NCBI RefSeq assembly: GCF_947488985.1
Contig: NZ_CANLBV010000006.1
Span: forward strand, 1-64,000
Length of the DNA: 64,000 nt
Source: an uncultured Vibrio sp.
GTDB taxonomy: Bacteria; Pseudomonadota; Gammaproteobacteria; Enterobacterales; Vibrionaceae
Direction of reading: 5' to 3'
A program made the position numbers and the translations under genes. The first letter of the stretch is position 1; each line of letters starts with the position of its first letter. This document shows, one piece after another, positions 52,060 through 61,555 of this stretch. The notes below the pieces were generated by a model. It made no database searches and was not told the origin of the DNA. It saw only the letters and a program-made list of their open reading frames with translations.

Positions 52060-52898
52060 CCCGCTTTAATAAAGTAAAGGAATCGGTGCAGGCGTTTACT
52101 CGTCGAGACGAAGTTTTTGATTACCTTAAACCCGATGTGCACCCTGCCATCGATACGCGCCATAATGTGCTGCTGTATGTGGAAGGCGTCAATAAAAGTT
52201 TTGATGGTTTCCAAGCAATAAACGATCTGAACCTCTACATCAATGAGGGAGAGCTGCGCTGCATTATTGGCCCTAATGGCGCAGGTAAAACCACCATGAT
52301 GGACATCATAACGGGTAAAACTAAGCCTGATACTGGTGAAGTATGGCTAGGCTCGAACATCAACTTATTGAAGATGAACGAAGCCGAAATTGCCAATGCA
52401 GGTGTCGGGCGTAAATTCCAAAAACCGACCGTGATTGAGTGTTTAACCGTATGGCAGAACCTTGAGTTAGCCATGGCAGGTGACCGCTCAGTATGGGCAA
52501 CCTTCACTGCCGTGATGAGCGGTGAGCAGAAAGATAAACTCATGTCGGTACTGGAGCTTATTCACCTAAAAGACGAAGCCGCAAACTTGGCGGGTAACCT
52601 GTCTCACGGTCAGAAGCAGTGGTTAGAGATCGGTATGCTGCTGATGCAAAACCCTAAGCTATTGCTGGTGGATGAGCCCGTTGCAGGTATGACTCACCAA
52701 GAGATGGATCGTACCTCTGAGCTCCTTAACTCACTGGCCGGTAAGCACTCGGTGGTGGTGGTTGAGCATGATATGGATTTTGTTCGCTCCATTGCCAGCC
52801 ATGTCACCGTGCTGCACCAAGGGCATGTATTAGCTGAAGGCACTATGGATCAAGTGCAAGCTCACCCTAAAGTTAAACAAGTTTATCTCGGAGAATAG
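52056..52898 (+). CDS. urtD: Urea ABC transporter ATPase UrtD
   Basis: LivG-like ATPase, 280 aa, with an N-terminal extension of about 38 residues. Walker A GPNGAGKTT, signature LSHGQKQWLEIG (the urea-type variant of LSGGQ), Walker B LLLVDEPVAGMT and the switch His in VVVEHDMDF are present. It is coupled to urtC, and urtE follows after one base. Confidence 0.95.
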   Translation: MTRFNKVKESVQAFTRRDEVFDYLKPDVHPAIDTRHNVLLYVEGVNKSFDGFQAINDLNLYINEGELRCIIGPNGAGKTTMMDIITGKTKPDTGEVWLGSNINLLKMNEAEIANAGVGRKFQKPTVIECLTVWQNLELAMAGDRSVWATFTAVMSGEQKDKLMSVLELIHLKDEAANLAGNLSHGQKQWLEIGMLLMQNPKLLLVDEPVAGMTHQEMDRTSELLNSLAGKHSVVVVEHDMDFVRSIASHVTVLHQGHVLAEGTMDQVQAHPKVKQVYLGE

Positions 52899-52899
52899 G

Positions 52900-53595
52900 A
52901 TGTTAGAGGTTAAATCAGTTAATCAATATTACGGTGAGAGCCACACTCTGTGGGATTTGGATATGCATATCCCTGAAGGTAAATGTACGGTATTAATGGG
53001 ACGAAATGGCGTAGGTAAAACCACGCTGCTGCAGTGCATCATGGGGCTAGTTAAGATTGAAAGCGGTGATATTGCTTTATCCGGTGAGTCGCTTTTGAAA
53101 ACTGATGCTGAAGAGCGCCCTCGTCAAGGGATCGGTTATGTTCCCCAAGGTCGTCAGATCTTTCCGATGCTCACCGTGCAAGAAAACTTAGAGGTTGGTT
53201 TGCCGATCCGTGAGAAGGGAGATCGTAATATCCCCGAGTTTATCTTCGAGATTTTCCCGGTATTAAAAGAGATGCTACATCGCCGTGGTGGTGATTTATC
53301 GGGTGGTCAACAGCAGCAACTTGCGATTGGTCGTGCGTTGGTGGTCAATCCAAAGCTATTGATCTTGGATGAGCCGACAGAAGGTATTCAACCCAATATC
53401 GTGCAAGAGATTGGCGACATCATTCGAATGCTTAATGAAAAGATGGGACTCACGGTGCTGCTTGTTGAGCAGAAGCTGCCATTTGCCAGAAAAGTTGGGG
53501 ATCGCTTTTGCATTCTTGACCGTGGTCGTCAGGTCGCAGAAGGTGAAATGGCAGGGCTTGACGAATCTTTGATTAAGGAGTATCTGACGGTATGA
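52900..53595 (+). CDS. urtE: Urea ABC transporter ATPase UrtE
   Basis: LivF-like ATPase, 231 aa. Walker A GRNGVGKTT, signature LSGGQQQQLAIGRAL, Walker B LLILDEPTEGIQPN and the UrtE-typical GIGYVPQGRQIFPMLTV are seen. Its TGA overlaps the ureD ATG by 4 bases, which directly couples the transporter to urease genes and confirms the substrate as urea. Confidence 0.95.
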   Translation: MLEVKSVNQYYGESHTLWDLDMHIPEGKCTVLMGRNGVGKTTLLQCIMGLVKIESGDIALSGESLLKTDAEERPRQGIGYVPQGRQIFPMLTVQENLEVGLPIREKGDRNIPEFIFEIFPVLKEMLHRRGGDLSGGQQQQLAIGRALVVNPKLLILDEPTEGIQPNIVQEIGDIIRMLNEKMGLTVLLVEQKLPFARKVGDRFCILDRGRQVAEGEMAGLDESLIKEYLTV

Positions 53596-54521
53596 GTTGT
53601 CTATTGAATACCTCACTAGAGGAAGCCGTATCTCTGAGTGAGACCATCGAGCAAGATATTCGAGACGGTTGGCAAGCAAACTTAAATCTTACCTTCGCCG
53701 ACCGTGGTGACAAAACCGTATTAAAGAATCGTCAGCAGTCTGGTCCGCTTGCGGTGCAACGCCCCCTATATCCTGATGGGGAAACGTGTCACACCTACTT
53801 ACTCCATCCCCCCGGTGGCGTAGTAGGGGGAGACACACTCAATATTGAAGCGACCGTAGAAAGCGGTGCTCATACGCTGATCACCACACCCGGTGCGACC
53901 AAATTCTATCGTTCTAACAACAAGTACGCTAAGCAAAAGCAAACCCTTCGAGTGAAGAAAGGTGCGCGCTTGGAATGGATGCCACAAGAGAACATTTTTT
54001 TCCCCAATGCACACGTTCGTTTAGACACTGAAATTCGCCTTGAAAAGGGTGCACAGTTTTGGGGTTGGGAGGTGCACTGTTTTGGACGGCCTGCACAGAA
54101 TGAGGGATTTGAGCGTGGTCACCTTGTTGGGAAAACGGAAATCTATCTTGATAATCAAAGGCTTCTGACTGAAGGTTTTAATTTTTATGGTGGCGATAAG
54201 TTAATGATAAATATGGGGTTACTTGATTTTTCAATGATGGGTACCTTTTATATCACCTCAAATGAGAAGCAAGATTTAGAGTTGGTACAGAGCTTGCTCT
54301 TATCTATTACACAGCAAGCTTCACAGCAATCAGTTACATCAAAAACATCGAGTGAACCCACATTAATATTGGGTGCGACGCAGATAGAAGGATTGATTGT
54401 GGTGCGAGCCTTGGGTTATTGGAGTGAAGACATCCTCCAGGCTTTTGGTCGGATATGGCAAGCAACTCGCTCTCATTTATGTGGTACGACTCCTGATTTG
54501 CCAAGGATTTGGGCGACTTAG
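53592..54521 (+). CDS. ureD: Urease accessory protein UreD
   Basis: Scaffold that with UreF and UreG loads nickel and CO2 into apo-urease. The 309-aa beta-helical protein contains LHPPGGVVGGDTL, TTPGATKFYRS and MPQENIFF, all family hallmarks. It is translationally coupled to urtE rather than to ureA. A strong terminator 15 bases downstream separates it from the structural genes, an unusual division. Confidence 0.94.
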   Translation: MSCLLNTSLEEAVSLSETIEQDIRDGWQANLNLTFADRGDKTVLKNRQQSGPLAVQRPLYPDGETCHTYLLHPPGGVVGGDTLNIEATVESGAHTLITTPGATKFYRSNNKYAKQKQTLRVKKGARLEWMPQENIFFPNAHVRLDTEIRLEKGAQFWGWEVHCFGRPAQNEGFERGHLVGKTEIYLDNQRLLTEGFNFYGGDKLMINMGLLDFSMMGTFYITSNEKQDLELVQSLLLSITQQASQQSVTSKTSSEPTLILGATQIEGLIVVRALGYWSEDILQAFGRIWQATRSHLCGTTPDLPRIWAT

Positions 54522-54535
54522 CGATTAGCCCTATT

Positions 54536-54573
54536 TGTACCGAGGGCGACTTCCGGCTCTCGGTACATTTTTT
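54536..54573 (+). terminator. Intrinsic terminator between ureD and ureA
   Basis: TGTACCGAGGGC (54536-54547) pairs over 12 bp, with one G-T wobble, with GCTCTCGGTACA (54556-54567), and a T6 run follows. It lies in the middle of the urea cluster. Confidence 0.88.
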
Positions 54574-54654
54574 CAAGCTTGCTGTGATTGAATCCCACTT
54601 ACTGCTCATGCGTTTCTGAGCAATAAGAAAACAACACTAACAGCGGGCGGCTAA

Positions 54655-54957
54655 ATGGAATTAACACCAAGAGAAAAAGATAAGCTACTTATCTTCTGCG
54701 CAGGAATGCTGGCACAGCAGCGCAAACAAAAAGGCTTAAAACTCAACTACCCAGAATCTATTGCGCTGATCAGCAGTGCCATTCTTGAGGGGGCCCGTGA
54801 GGGTAAAACCGTTTCGGAATTGATGGATTTTGGACGAACACTGCTTACCGTCGATGACGTTATGGAGGGGATCCCTTCCATGATCCCAGATGTACAAGTC
54901 GAAGCTACTTTTCCTGATGGCACCAAGTTGGTGACCGTTCATGAACCTATCGTGTAG
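54655..54957 (+). CDS. ureA: Urease gamma subunit UreA
   Basis: Smallest structural subunit of the urease (UreABC)3 core. The 100-aa protein (Klebsiella 100) begins [20 protein letters not shown] and has [17 protein letters not shown] and [27 protein letters not shown]. It follows a terminator and a 133-base gap without an obvious promoter; the RBS is weak. ureB starts 11 bases downstream. Confidence 0.97.
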   Translation: MELTPREKDKLLIFCAGMLAQQRKQKGLKLNYPESIALISSAILEGAREGKTVSELMDFGRTLLTVDDVMEGIPSMIPDVQVEATFPDGTKLVTVHEPIV

Positions 54958-54968
54958 GGAGAAGAAAT

Positions 54969-55304
54969 ATGGCTGGTTCCACCAAACAATATTCAGGCTT
55001 AGTTCCCGGAAAAGTAGAAACCGCAGCGGGACACATCACCCTAAATGAAGGCCGTGATACGACATCCGTTAAGGTCCAAAACATTGGCGATCGTCCTATC
55101 CAGATCGGCTCCCATTATCACTTCTATGAAGCAAACCCTTCGTTGATCTTTGATCGAGAAGCCACCAAAGGCTTCCGACTCAATATTCCGGCAGGTACCG
55201 CAACTCGATTCGAGCCGGGACAATCGCGCAGCGTTGAGTTAGTGCGTTATGCGGGCAAGCTAGAGATCTATGGCTTTCAAGGGAAAGTGATGGGCAAGCT
55301 TTAG
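54969..55304 (+). CDS. ureB: Urease beta subunit UreB
   Basis: Structural subunit of 111 aa. Key segments: [40 protein letters not shown] and [23 protein letters not shown] lies upstream of the ATG. It is separated from ureC by 157 bases, longer than the usual short urease spacer. Confidence 0.97.
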   Translation: MAGSTKQYSGLVPGKVETAAGHITLNEGRDTTSVKVQNIGDRPIQIGSHYHFYEANPSLIFDREATKGFRLNIPAGTATRFEPGQSRSVELVRYAGKLEIYGFQGKVMGKL

Positions 55305-55461
55305 GATCATCAAGGAGGACTGTTGCATTTGAAGGCTTTTTCTTGCACGTAACTTTTTTGCACGTCATTGCCTTATAGGTACAGCCTCATAATGCACAAC
55401 GCCTCACTCACAGCATGAATTCTAGATAAGACAAATAACAAAAACAGACAAAGGATTGAAC
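55305..55461 (+). other. Long ureB-ureC spacer with an orphan ribosome-binding site
   Basis: AAGGAGGA at 55312-55319 is a strong ribosome-binding site but leads only to a nine-codon TTG frame (55323-55352). TTGCACGT occurs twice nearby (about 55343 and 55358). A second RBS, AAGGA, precedes ureC. Confidence 0.5.
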
Positions 55462-57165
55462 ATGGCGACGATATCCAGACAGGCTTACGCCGAAATGTTT
55501 GGGCCAACAGTCGGAGACCGAGTGCGTCTTGCCGACACCGATTTATGGCTAGAAGTGGAAAAAGATTACACCGTGTACGGTGACGAAGTGAAGTTCGGCG
55601 GAGGTAAAGTGATCCGTGATGGGCAAGGGCAAAGTCAACGTCCTAGTGCCGAAACACCAGATTTGGTGATCACCAACGCCATCGTGTTGGATTACTGGGG
55701 CATCGTCAAAGCCGATGTCGCGATCAAAAATGGTCGAGTTCAGGCATTGGGTAAAGCAGGTAACCCGGACGTTCAACCGGGCGTCGATATTGTGATTGGC
55801 CCGGGCACCGAAATATTAGCGGGTGAAGGCTCTATCTTGACCGCAGGTGGCATCGATTCACATATCCATTTTATCTGCCCGCAACAGATTGAAGAGGCGC
55901 TAGCATCAGGGGTAACCACCATGATTGGCGGTGGCACAGGGCCAAACACCGGCACCAACGCGACCACGTGTACGCCAGGGCCTTGGAACATGCACCGCAT
56001 GCTAGAGTCGCTTGACCAATTTCCGATGAACTTTGGCCTGTTAGGCAAGGGGAATGCAAGTCAACCTGAAGCACTGCGTGAACAAGTCGCTGCTGGCGCA
56101 GTGGGTTTGAAGCTGCACGAAGATTGGGGAACTACTCCCGCTTCAATCGATACCTGTTTGACTGTTGCCGATGAGATGGACGTACAGGTTGCGATTCATA
56201 CCGACACCTTGAATGAGTCTGGTTTTGTAGAGTCAACATTTGGCGCAATCGGTGATCGTGTCATTCATACCTACCACACCGAAGGGGCGGGTGGCGGTCA
56301 TGCTCCGGATATTATTCGCGCTGCAGGCGAGCCAAACGTTTTACCTTCTTCGACCAACCCAACCCGACCTTACACCATCAATACCGTCGATGAGCATTTG
56401 GATATGTTAATGGTGTGTCACCACCTTTCCCCGTCTATTGCTGAAGATGTCGCGTTTGCGGAATCTCGTATTCGTCGTGAAACCATTGCCGCTGAAGATA
56501 TTCTTCATGACTTAGGTGCGTTCTCGATGATTGCCTCCGATTCACAAGCCATGGGCCGTGTCGGTGAGGTGGTGACGCGAACTTGGCAAACCGCGCATAA
56601 GATGAAGGTGCAACGTGGCAGCCTAAAAGAAGACTCAGACTACAGCGATAACTTCCGCTTAAGACGCTATGTCGCTAAGTACACCATCAATCCAGCGATC
56701 ACTCATGGTATGTCTCATGAGATCGGTTCTATTGAAACGGGCAAGCTGGCGGATTTAGTCCTGTGGAAGCCCGCTTTCTTTGGCGTTAAACCTAGCGTGA
56801 TTTTGAAGGGCGGTATGATCGCTATGGCACCAATGGGTGACCCAAACGCGTCGATCCCAACACCTCAGCCTGTTCATTACCGCTCGATGTTTGGTAGCTA
56901 TGGCAAAGCGTGTCAGAACACCTCGATGTTGTTTGTATCCAAAGAAGCCAAAGCACAGAACATCGATAAGCAATTGGGTTTGCAGAGTTTGATTGGTGTG
57001 GTGAGTAACTGTCGAAATATCAGCAAAGCCGACATGAAATTGAACGATTGGATGCCAAAAATTGAAGTCGATTCACAGACGTATCAAGTACGCGCCGATG
57101 GCGAGCTGTTGACCTGTGAGCCAGCCAAAGAGTTACCAATGGCGCAGCGCTACTTCTTATTTTAG
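55462..57165 (+). CDS. ureC: Urease alpha (catalytic) subunit UreC
   Basis: Nickel metallohydrolase that splits urea into ammonia and carbamate. ATG 55462 (AAGGA upstream) is preferred over TTG 55456; the 567-aa protein then aligns residue for residue with Klebsiella numbering. Nickel ligands His 134, His 136, Lys 217 (carbamylated), His 246, His 272 and Asp 360 are present, with His 219 and catalytic His 320 on the MVCHHLSPS flap. The enzyme should be active once loaded by UreDFG. Confidence 0.98.
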   Translation: MATISRQAYAEMFGPTVGDRVRLADTDLWLEVEKDYTVYGDEVKFGGGKVIRDGQGQSQRPSAETPDLVITNAIVLDYWGIVKADVAIKNGRVQALGKAGNPDVQPGVDIVIGPGTEILAGEGSILTAGGIDSHIHFICPQQIEEALASGVTTMIGGGTGPNTGTNATTCTPGPWNMHRMLESLDQFPMNFGLLGKGNASQPEALREQVAAGAVGLKLHEDWGTTPASIDTCLTVADEMDVQVAIHTDTLNESGFVESTFGAIGDRVIHTYHTEGAGGGHAPDIIRAAGEPNVLPSSTNPTRPYTINTVDEHLDMLMVCHHLSPSIAEDVAFAESRIRRETIAAEDILHDLGAFSMIASDSQAMGRVGEVVTRTWQTAHKMKVQRGSLKEDSDYSDNFRLRRYVAKYTINPAITHGMSHEIGSIETGKLADLVLWKPAFFGVKPSVILKGGMIAMAPMGDPNASIPTPQPVHYRSMFGSYGKACQNTSMLFVSKEAKAQNIDKQLGLQSLIGVVSNCRNISKADMKLNDWMPKIEVDSQTYQVRADGELLTCEPAKELPMAQRYFLF

Positions 57166-57292
57166 CACTTAGCTGAGGGCGCCTATTTTAACCTTTGGCT
57201 CAGAGCTCTTATTTTGCGGTTCCAGTTAAGAGCTTTGATTTAACAAACTTATTTAGAACGTTATAAATCTCCGAGGAGATTGAGGTAATAGC

Positions 57293-57745
57293 ATGATTGA
57301 ACTGACTCAACTGAATACTCAAATACATAATGCACCGGACGGTTACTTGAGCCTGCCGATTGATAGCCGTATCAAAAGCCGCCTTAAGGTGACGCTGGAT
57401 GACGGTCGCAATGCTGGTCTATTTCTACCAAGAGGTCATATCTTGCGTGGCGGCGAACAGCTTTCAAGCGAATGTGGCCTTGTCGTAGAAGTGAAAGCGG
57501 CACCAGAAACCGTGTCGACGATTTACTGCGAAGACCCACATTTGTTAACGCGAGTGGCATATCACCTTGGCAACCGTCATGTTCCGTTGCAAGTGGAAGC
57601 GGGCTGGGTTCGTTATCAACATGACCATGTGCTGGATGAAATGGTGGAGGGCCTAGGTGCTAAAGTGACCACCGAAACCCAACCTTTTGAACCGGAAGGT
57701 GGCGCGTATGGTGGCCGTTCGGGTGGGCATCATCACCATCATTAA
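57293..57745 (+). CDS. ureE: Urease nickel metallochaperone UreE
   Basis: Delivers nickel to the UreDFG-apo-urease complex. The 150-aa protein has a peptide-binding N-terminal domain, a metal-binding domain with GNRHVPLQVEAGWVRYQHDHVLDEM and a His-rich C-terminus ending GGHHHHH, which binds further nickel. It follows ureC after 127 bases that show no gene. Confidence 0.95.
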   Translation: MIELTQLNTQIHNAPDGYLSLPIDSRIKSRLKVTLDDGRNAGLFLPRGHILRGGEQLSSECGLVVEVKAAPETVSTIYCEDPHLLTRVAYHLGNRHVPLQVEAGWVRYQHDHVLDEMVEGLGAKVTTETQPFEPEGGAYGGRSGGHHHHH

Positions 57746-57870
57746 TCTCTGAGTGCCATTGGAAAGGGCTAAATTAAGCCCAGTAAATGCTCGCAACATA
57801 TTCGAATAACAACACTTTCTCTGAAAAATCCTCTTAGAAAAGAGATAGAAATTAACGCAAGGAACTCACG

Positions 57871-58461
57871 ATGAAATTTAAAACAGCGTCTTTAACAACG
57901 GCCTCTTTAACAATAGCTTCTTTAACAACATCAATGATGGCACAGGCACACCCAGGGCACGGGGCTCATGATTCTCATTCATTTATGTCTGGTGTCACTC
58001 ACCCAGTAACGGGCATGGATCACTTGATCATGTTGATCGCATTCGGCTTATTAATCGGGGCTCTTTCGGTTTCATCAAAGGTCAAAGCGACTTTGATTGG
58101 TGGCGGACTGGCGTCTTTGGTTGTCGGGCTTATCGCAGGCCAAGCTTTGGGTTTTTCAATGATCGTTGAACCTGCAATCATCGCTTCTCTATTCGTGGTC
58201 AGCCTATGCTTATGGCACGTATTCTCACCATCCACTCAGCGCGTAAATAGCGTTGTGGCGGCTTCAATCGGTATGTTGTTTTTCCATGGTTACGCACACG
58301 GTGTGGAAGCTGCGAGCAGCCTTACTCAGTTTGCGGCAGGTATGAGCATCAGCGCCTTGGCGTTAATGGTGATTGGAACTGTAGTTGGACGTGCGGTTTA
58401 CTCTAAATGGATGTCGGTTGGCGTGGCTTCGGCAAGTGCTCTATTAGTACTGGGCGCGTAA
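57871..58461 (+). CDS. HupE/UreJ-family nickel permease
   Basis: Multi-pass membrane protein of 196 aa expected to import nickel for urease. It has a signal peptide, then HPGHGAHDSH and THPVTGMDHLIMLIAFGLLIGAL, the HX5DH signature of HupE/UreJ, and about six helices. The signal region is encoded by three tandem 15-bp units, giving a repeated ASLTT/ASLTI pattern. Its place between ureE and ureF supports a nickel role. Confidence 0.92.
   Translation: MKFKTASLTTASLTIASLTTSMMAQAHPGHGAHDSHSFMSGVTHPVTGMDHLIMLIAFGLLIGALSVSSKVKATLIGGGLASLVVGLIAGQALGFSMIVEPAIIASLFVVSLCLWHVFSPSTQRVNSVVAASIGMLFFHGYAHGVEAASSLTQFAAGMSISALALMVIGTVVGRAVYSKWMSVGVASASALLVLGA
57886..57930 (+). repeat. Three tandem 15-bp repeats in the HupE/UreJ signal peptide
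   Basis: Units 57886-57900, 57901-57915 and 57916-57930 share the core TCTTTAACAA and differ at two or three bases. They are in frame and each encodes ASLT plus one residue. Confidence 0.85.
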
Positions 58462-58501
58462 GTTCTGATCTTTTTAGATTCTGAAGAGTGAGGGCATAAT
58501 C

Positions 58502-59182
58502 ATGACCACAACAGAAAATGTTGCCATCTACCGTCTGTTTCAATTGATAAGCCCATCATTGCCAATTGGCGGCTTTACCTACTCGCAAGGCCTAGAGTTG
58601 GCGGTAGAAGCTGGTTGGGTGACGGATCGCCACAGCATGGAACAGTGGCTCAATACCATCGTTAGTTCTAGTGTCGCCACCTTGGAATTACCGATTTTGG
58701 AGCGTCTTTATCACGCCCTAGAAAAAGGTGAGCTCGATGAGCTTGAGCATTGGTGTAACTACCTGTACTCAAGCCGTGAAACCAGTGAATTAAGAGCGGA
58801 AGAGAAGCAACGAGGACTGGCATTGAACACCTTGCTGAAGCGCTTAGATATCGATATATCGCTGGTGGATTCAATTAATAGTCATACTAATCAATTATTA
58901 GGTCTGTGCATGGCTGCGCTGCATTGGAATATTGATTTAGAAAGCCTCAAACAAGGCTACTTATGGAGCTGGCTGGAAAATATCGTTACCGCAGGCGTGA
59001 AGCTGGTGCCTTTAGGCCAAACCGATGGTCAACTGGCACTGATCAACATCACCAATACCTTTCCAGAGGTGATTGAAAAATCGCGCTCGATAGAAGATTG
59101 GATGGTCGGTAGCTTTTCGCCATCAATGGCCTTAGCCAGTTCACTGCACGAAACACAATATACACGACTATTTCGTTCGTAG
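58502..59182 (+). CDS. ureF: Urease accessory protein UreF
   Basis: All-helical partner of UreD and UreG that acts as a GTPase modulator in nickel loading. The 226-aa protein has LFQLISPSLPIGGFTYSQGLELAVEAGWV at its start and LVPLGQTDGQ near its end, both family-typical. GTGAGGG lies upstream. It is followed after 44 bases by ureG. Confidence 0.95.
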   Translation: MTTTENVAIYRLFQLISPSLPIGGFTYSQGLELAVEAGWVTDRHSMEQWLNTIVSSSVATLELPILERLYHALEKGELDELEHWCNYLYSSRETSELRAEEKQRGLALNTLLKRLDIDISLVDSINSHTNQLLGLCMAALHWNIDLESLKQGYLWSWLENIVTAGVKLVPLGQTDGQLALINITNTFPEVIEKSRSIEDWMVGSFSPSMALASSLHETQYTRLFRS

Positions 59183-59226
59183 CGCTAAGCCGAACGATGT
59201 AGCAAAAAGAATACAAGGAAAAAATA

Positions 59227-59865
59227 ATGGAAACTTATAAGCAACCCCTTCGAATTGGCATTGGCGGCCCTGTTGGATCAGGTAAAACAGCGTTGTTAGA
59301 GGTGCTGTGTAAAGCCATTCGCGACAAGCTAAACATTGCCGTGGTAACCAACGATATCTACACCCAAGAAGATGCAAAAATTCTAACACGAGCCGAAGCG
59401 TTGGAGCCGGACCGCATCATTGGTGTGGAAACGGGTGGCTGCCCGCATACCGCAATTCGTGAAGATGCATCGATGAACCTAGCTGCAGTAGAAGAGCTTG
59501 CAAAGCTACACAAGAATCTGGATGTGGTGTTTGTTGAGAGTGGTGGTGACAACCTCAGTGCAACGTTTAGCCCAGAACTTGCCGACCTCACTATCTACGT
59601 GATTGATGTGGCGGAAGGGGAAAAGATCCCACGTAAAGGCGGCCCGGGTATTACGCGTTCGGATCTATTGGTTATCAACAAGATCGACTTAGCGCCGTAT
59701 GTGGGGGCATCGCTTGAGGTTATGGAGCAAGACACGCAACGCATGCGACCAACTAAGCCATATGTGTTTACTAACCTCAAAGAGAGCCAAGGCTTAGATT
59801 TTATCATCAACTTTATTGTGACCGAAGGAATGCTGACGATGAAGGAGCCTGCTGCTACCGAATAG
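59227..59865 (+). CDS. ureG: Urease accessory GTPase UreG
   Basis: SIMIBI GTPase that drives nickel insertion. The 212-aa protein has P-loop [13 protein letters not shown], the metal-binding [13 protein letters not shown] (CPH motif), [17 protein letters not shown] and the [10 protein letters not shown] guanine-specificity motif. AAGGAAAA precedes the ATG. It is the last gene of the cluster; xseA converges from the other side. Confidence 0.97.
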   Translation: METYKQPLRIGIGGPVGSGKTALLEVLCKAIRDKLNIAVVTNDIYTQEDAKILTRAEALEPDRIIGVETGGCPHTAIREDASMNLAAVEELAKLHKNLDVVFVESGGDNLSATFSPELADLTIYVIDVAEGEKIPRKGGPGITRSDLLVINKIDLAPYVGASLEVMEQDTQRMRPTKPYVFTNLKESQGLDFIINFIVTEGMLTMKEPAATE

Positions 59866-59904
59866 CATGGGATCCTATTAGCTTCTTTCAAAGCCGTTTG
59901 ATAC

Positions 59905-59942
59905 AAAAAGCCCTGTCGATAATTCGATGGGGCTTTCGAGTT
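59905..59942. terminator. Candidate terminator between ureG and xseA
   Basis: AGCCC(T)GTCGA and TCGAT(G)GGGCT pair imperfectly. The T-run is better on the minus strand (GGGCTTTTTG), which favours xseA, but it may serve both genes. Confidence 0.55.
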
Positions 59943-59962
59943 TTTAAGAGTGTTGGTCGAAT

Positions 59963-61309
59963 CTAGAGCGAGTTTTCAGCGACTCTGGCCGTGACTTGCG
60001 ATTCAATCACACCGTCCTCAACCTGAGTGGTGATCACTTCACCGACTTCGACATCGCTGATGGATGATACCGTGTTGCTCGATGCTGAATGAGTAATGCT
60101 GTAGCCACGCTTGAGGGTTGCCAATGGACTGACGGTTTCTAGCTTCTCGGCGGCCATGGCGAGCTGGTGGCGAGTGGTTAGCAATGTTTTATCCATCGCA
60201 TCCAATAGCTTCTGTTCAGAGCGCTGCAAATGCAGCTTTTGTTCACCAAGGCGTTTCACTGGCGAGTTCAATTGAAGTTGGTGCTGCTTACGCTCAACAC
60301 GCTGTGCATGCTGCTTTAGGAATTGAGTCATAGCACGACGCAAGCGCATATCGAGATCATCCAGTTGCTGACTCTGTTTTTGCAGTTGATAGCTAGGGTG
60401 CTGTTTCTCTAAGCGGTATTTCAACGTCTGAATGGATTGTGCCTGTTTGATTAACCGATGACGAATCGCACTGACTAAGCGAGCGCGTTTAGAGATAAAT
60501 GTTTGTTCTTTATGGCTGTTATCACGACTGACGAGTTCGGCTGCCGCTGATGGCGTAGGGGCGCGCATATCGGCGACGAAATCGGCGATAGTGACGTCCA
60601 CTTCATGGCCAACGGCGCTGATAATCGGGATCTGGCTAGCTGCAATGGTGCGAGCAACGATCTCATGATTGAAGCACCATAAGTCCTCTAATGAACCGCC
60701 GCCACGGCCCACAATCAACACATCACAGTCGTTGCGTTCATTAGCTCGTCCAATCGCTTGAGCGATCTGAATCGCGGCTTCTTCGCCTTGAACCATAGTC
60801 GGGTAAACCACAACCGGCAATGAAGGATCGCGCCTTTTCAGTACATCAAGGATATCAAACAGTGCCGCGCCTGTTTTTGAGGTGATGACACCGACGCGTT
60901 GCGGGTGCTCAGGAAGAGATTGTTTACTTGATTGAGCAAACAGTCCTTCTGCGGCAAGGTTCATCTTCAGTTTTTCAAACTCTTGCTGAAGCTTACCATC
61001 GCCCTCCTGCTGCATGCTTTCGATGATCAGTTGATAGTCGCCACGCGGCTCATAGAGAGACAAGCGCGCCTTAACCAGCACTTGATTACCGTTTTGGGGC
61101 TTAAAAGTGACACGACGGTTGTTGCCACGAAACATCGCACATTTAACTTGAGCGCGAGAGTCTTTCAGTGTCAGATACCAGTGACCAGAGACAGGTGCAG
61201 AAAAGTTTGAGATTTCACCAACCAGCCAGACAATCCCCATTTCACTTTCTAATAGGAGACGAACCTCTGAGTTAAGGCGAGAAACAGTAAAGATGTTGGG
61301 ATTGGTCAT
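59963..61309 (-). CDS. xseA: Exodeoxyribonuclease VII large subunit XseA
   Basis: Large subunit of the single-strand exonuclease used in mismatch repair and recombination. The frame is open to GTG 61357, but family members begin near [16 protein letters not shown], so ATG 61309 is preferred (448 aa, E. coli 456). It has an N-terminal OB-fold ([24 protein letters not shown]), a catalytic core with [28 protein letters not shown] and [28 protein letters not shown], and long C-terminal coiled coils. It is divergent from guaB, as in V. cholerae and E. coli. Confidence 0.95.
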   Translation of the reverse strand: MTNPNIFTVSRLNSEVRLLLESEMGIVWLVGEISNFSAPVSGHWYLTLKDSRAQVKCAMFRGNNRRVTFKPQNGNQVLVKARLSLYEPRGDYQLIIESMQQEGDGKLQQEFEKLKMNLAAEGLFAQSSKQSLPEHPQRVGVITSKTGAALFDILDVLKRRDPSLPVVVYPTMVQGEEAAIQIAQAIGRANERNDCDVLIVGRGGGSLEDLWCFNHEIVARTIAASQIPIISAVGHEVDVTIADFVADMRAPTPSAAAELVSRDNSHKEQTFISKRARLVSAIRHRLIKQAQSIQTLKYRLEKQHPSYQLQKQSQQLDDLDMRLRRAMTQFLKQHAQRVERKQHQLQLNSPVKRLGEQKLHLQRSEQKLLDAMDKTLLTTRHQLAMAAEKLETVSPLATLKRGYSITHSASSNTVSSISDVEVGEVITTQVEDGVIESQVTARVAENSL

Positions 61310-61457
61310 AGAGGCGCTATCTTTCCTTGCTGGAAGGTCTTTCTTTTTGATTCTCACCGGACGTGAGTATGGAGGATAGCGACAACATAATACATATCAA
61401 GGGGGTAAATGCAAATTAAATATTTAAAAATGTGTGGCCAACCGATTGCGCTGCGCG

Positions 61458-61555
61458 TATAATCTCTCTGCAATATCAAATCCAAATTACTTTATTATGC
61501 GAAACGATAAAGTTGGATTTATTCCTTTTAACACCTTTGTTGTGAGATATTGCAA
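61458..61555 (+). promoter_or_regulatory. guaB promoter and structured 5' leader
   Basis: A perfect -10, TATAAT (61458-61463), predicts transcription from about 61470. GCAATATCAAATCCAA (61470-61485), at the predicted 5' end, is complementary to TTGGATTT (61513-61520) plus GATATTGC (61546-61553), interrupted by a 25-base bulge. The last arm ends two bases before the guaB ATG, so folding would bury the start region. No good -35 is seen. Confidence 0.6.

Noticed and set aside
47808..53595. Branched-chain amino-acid transporter (Liv) instead of Urt
   Set aside because: UrtA landmarks, the long UrtB N-terminus, the LSHGQKQW signature of UrtD and coupling of urtE to ureD all indicate urea.
61310..61357. 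Upstream GTG start for xseA
   Set aside because: It would add a basic 16-residue tail not found in the family; ATG 61309 fits better, although its ribosome-binding site is distant.
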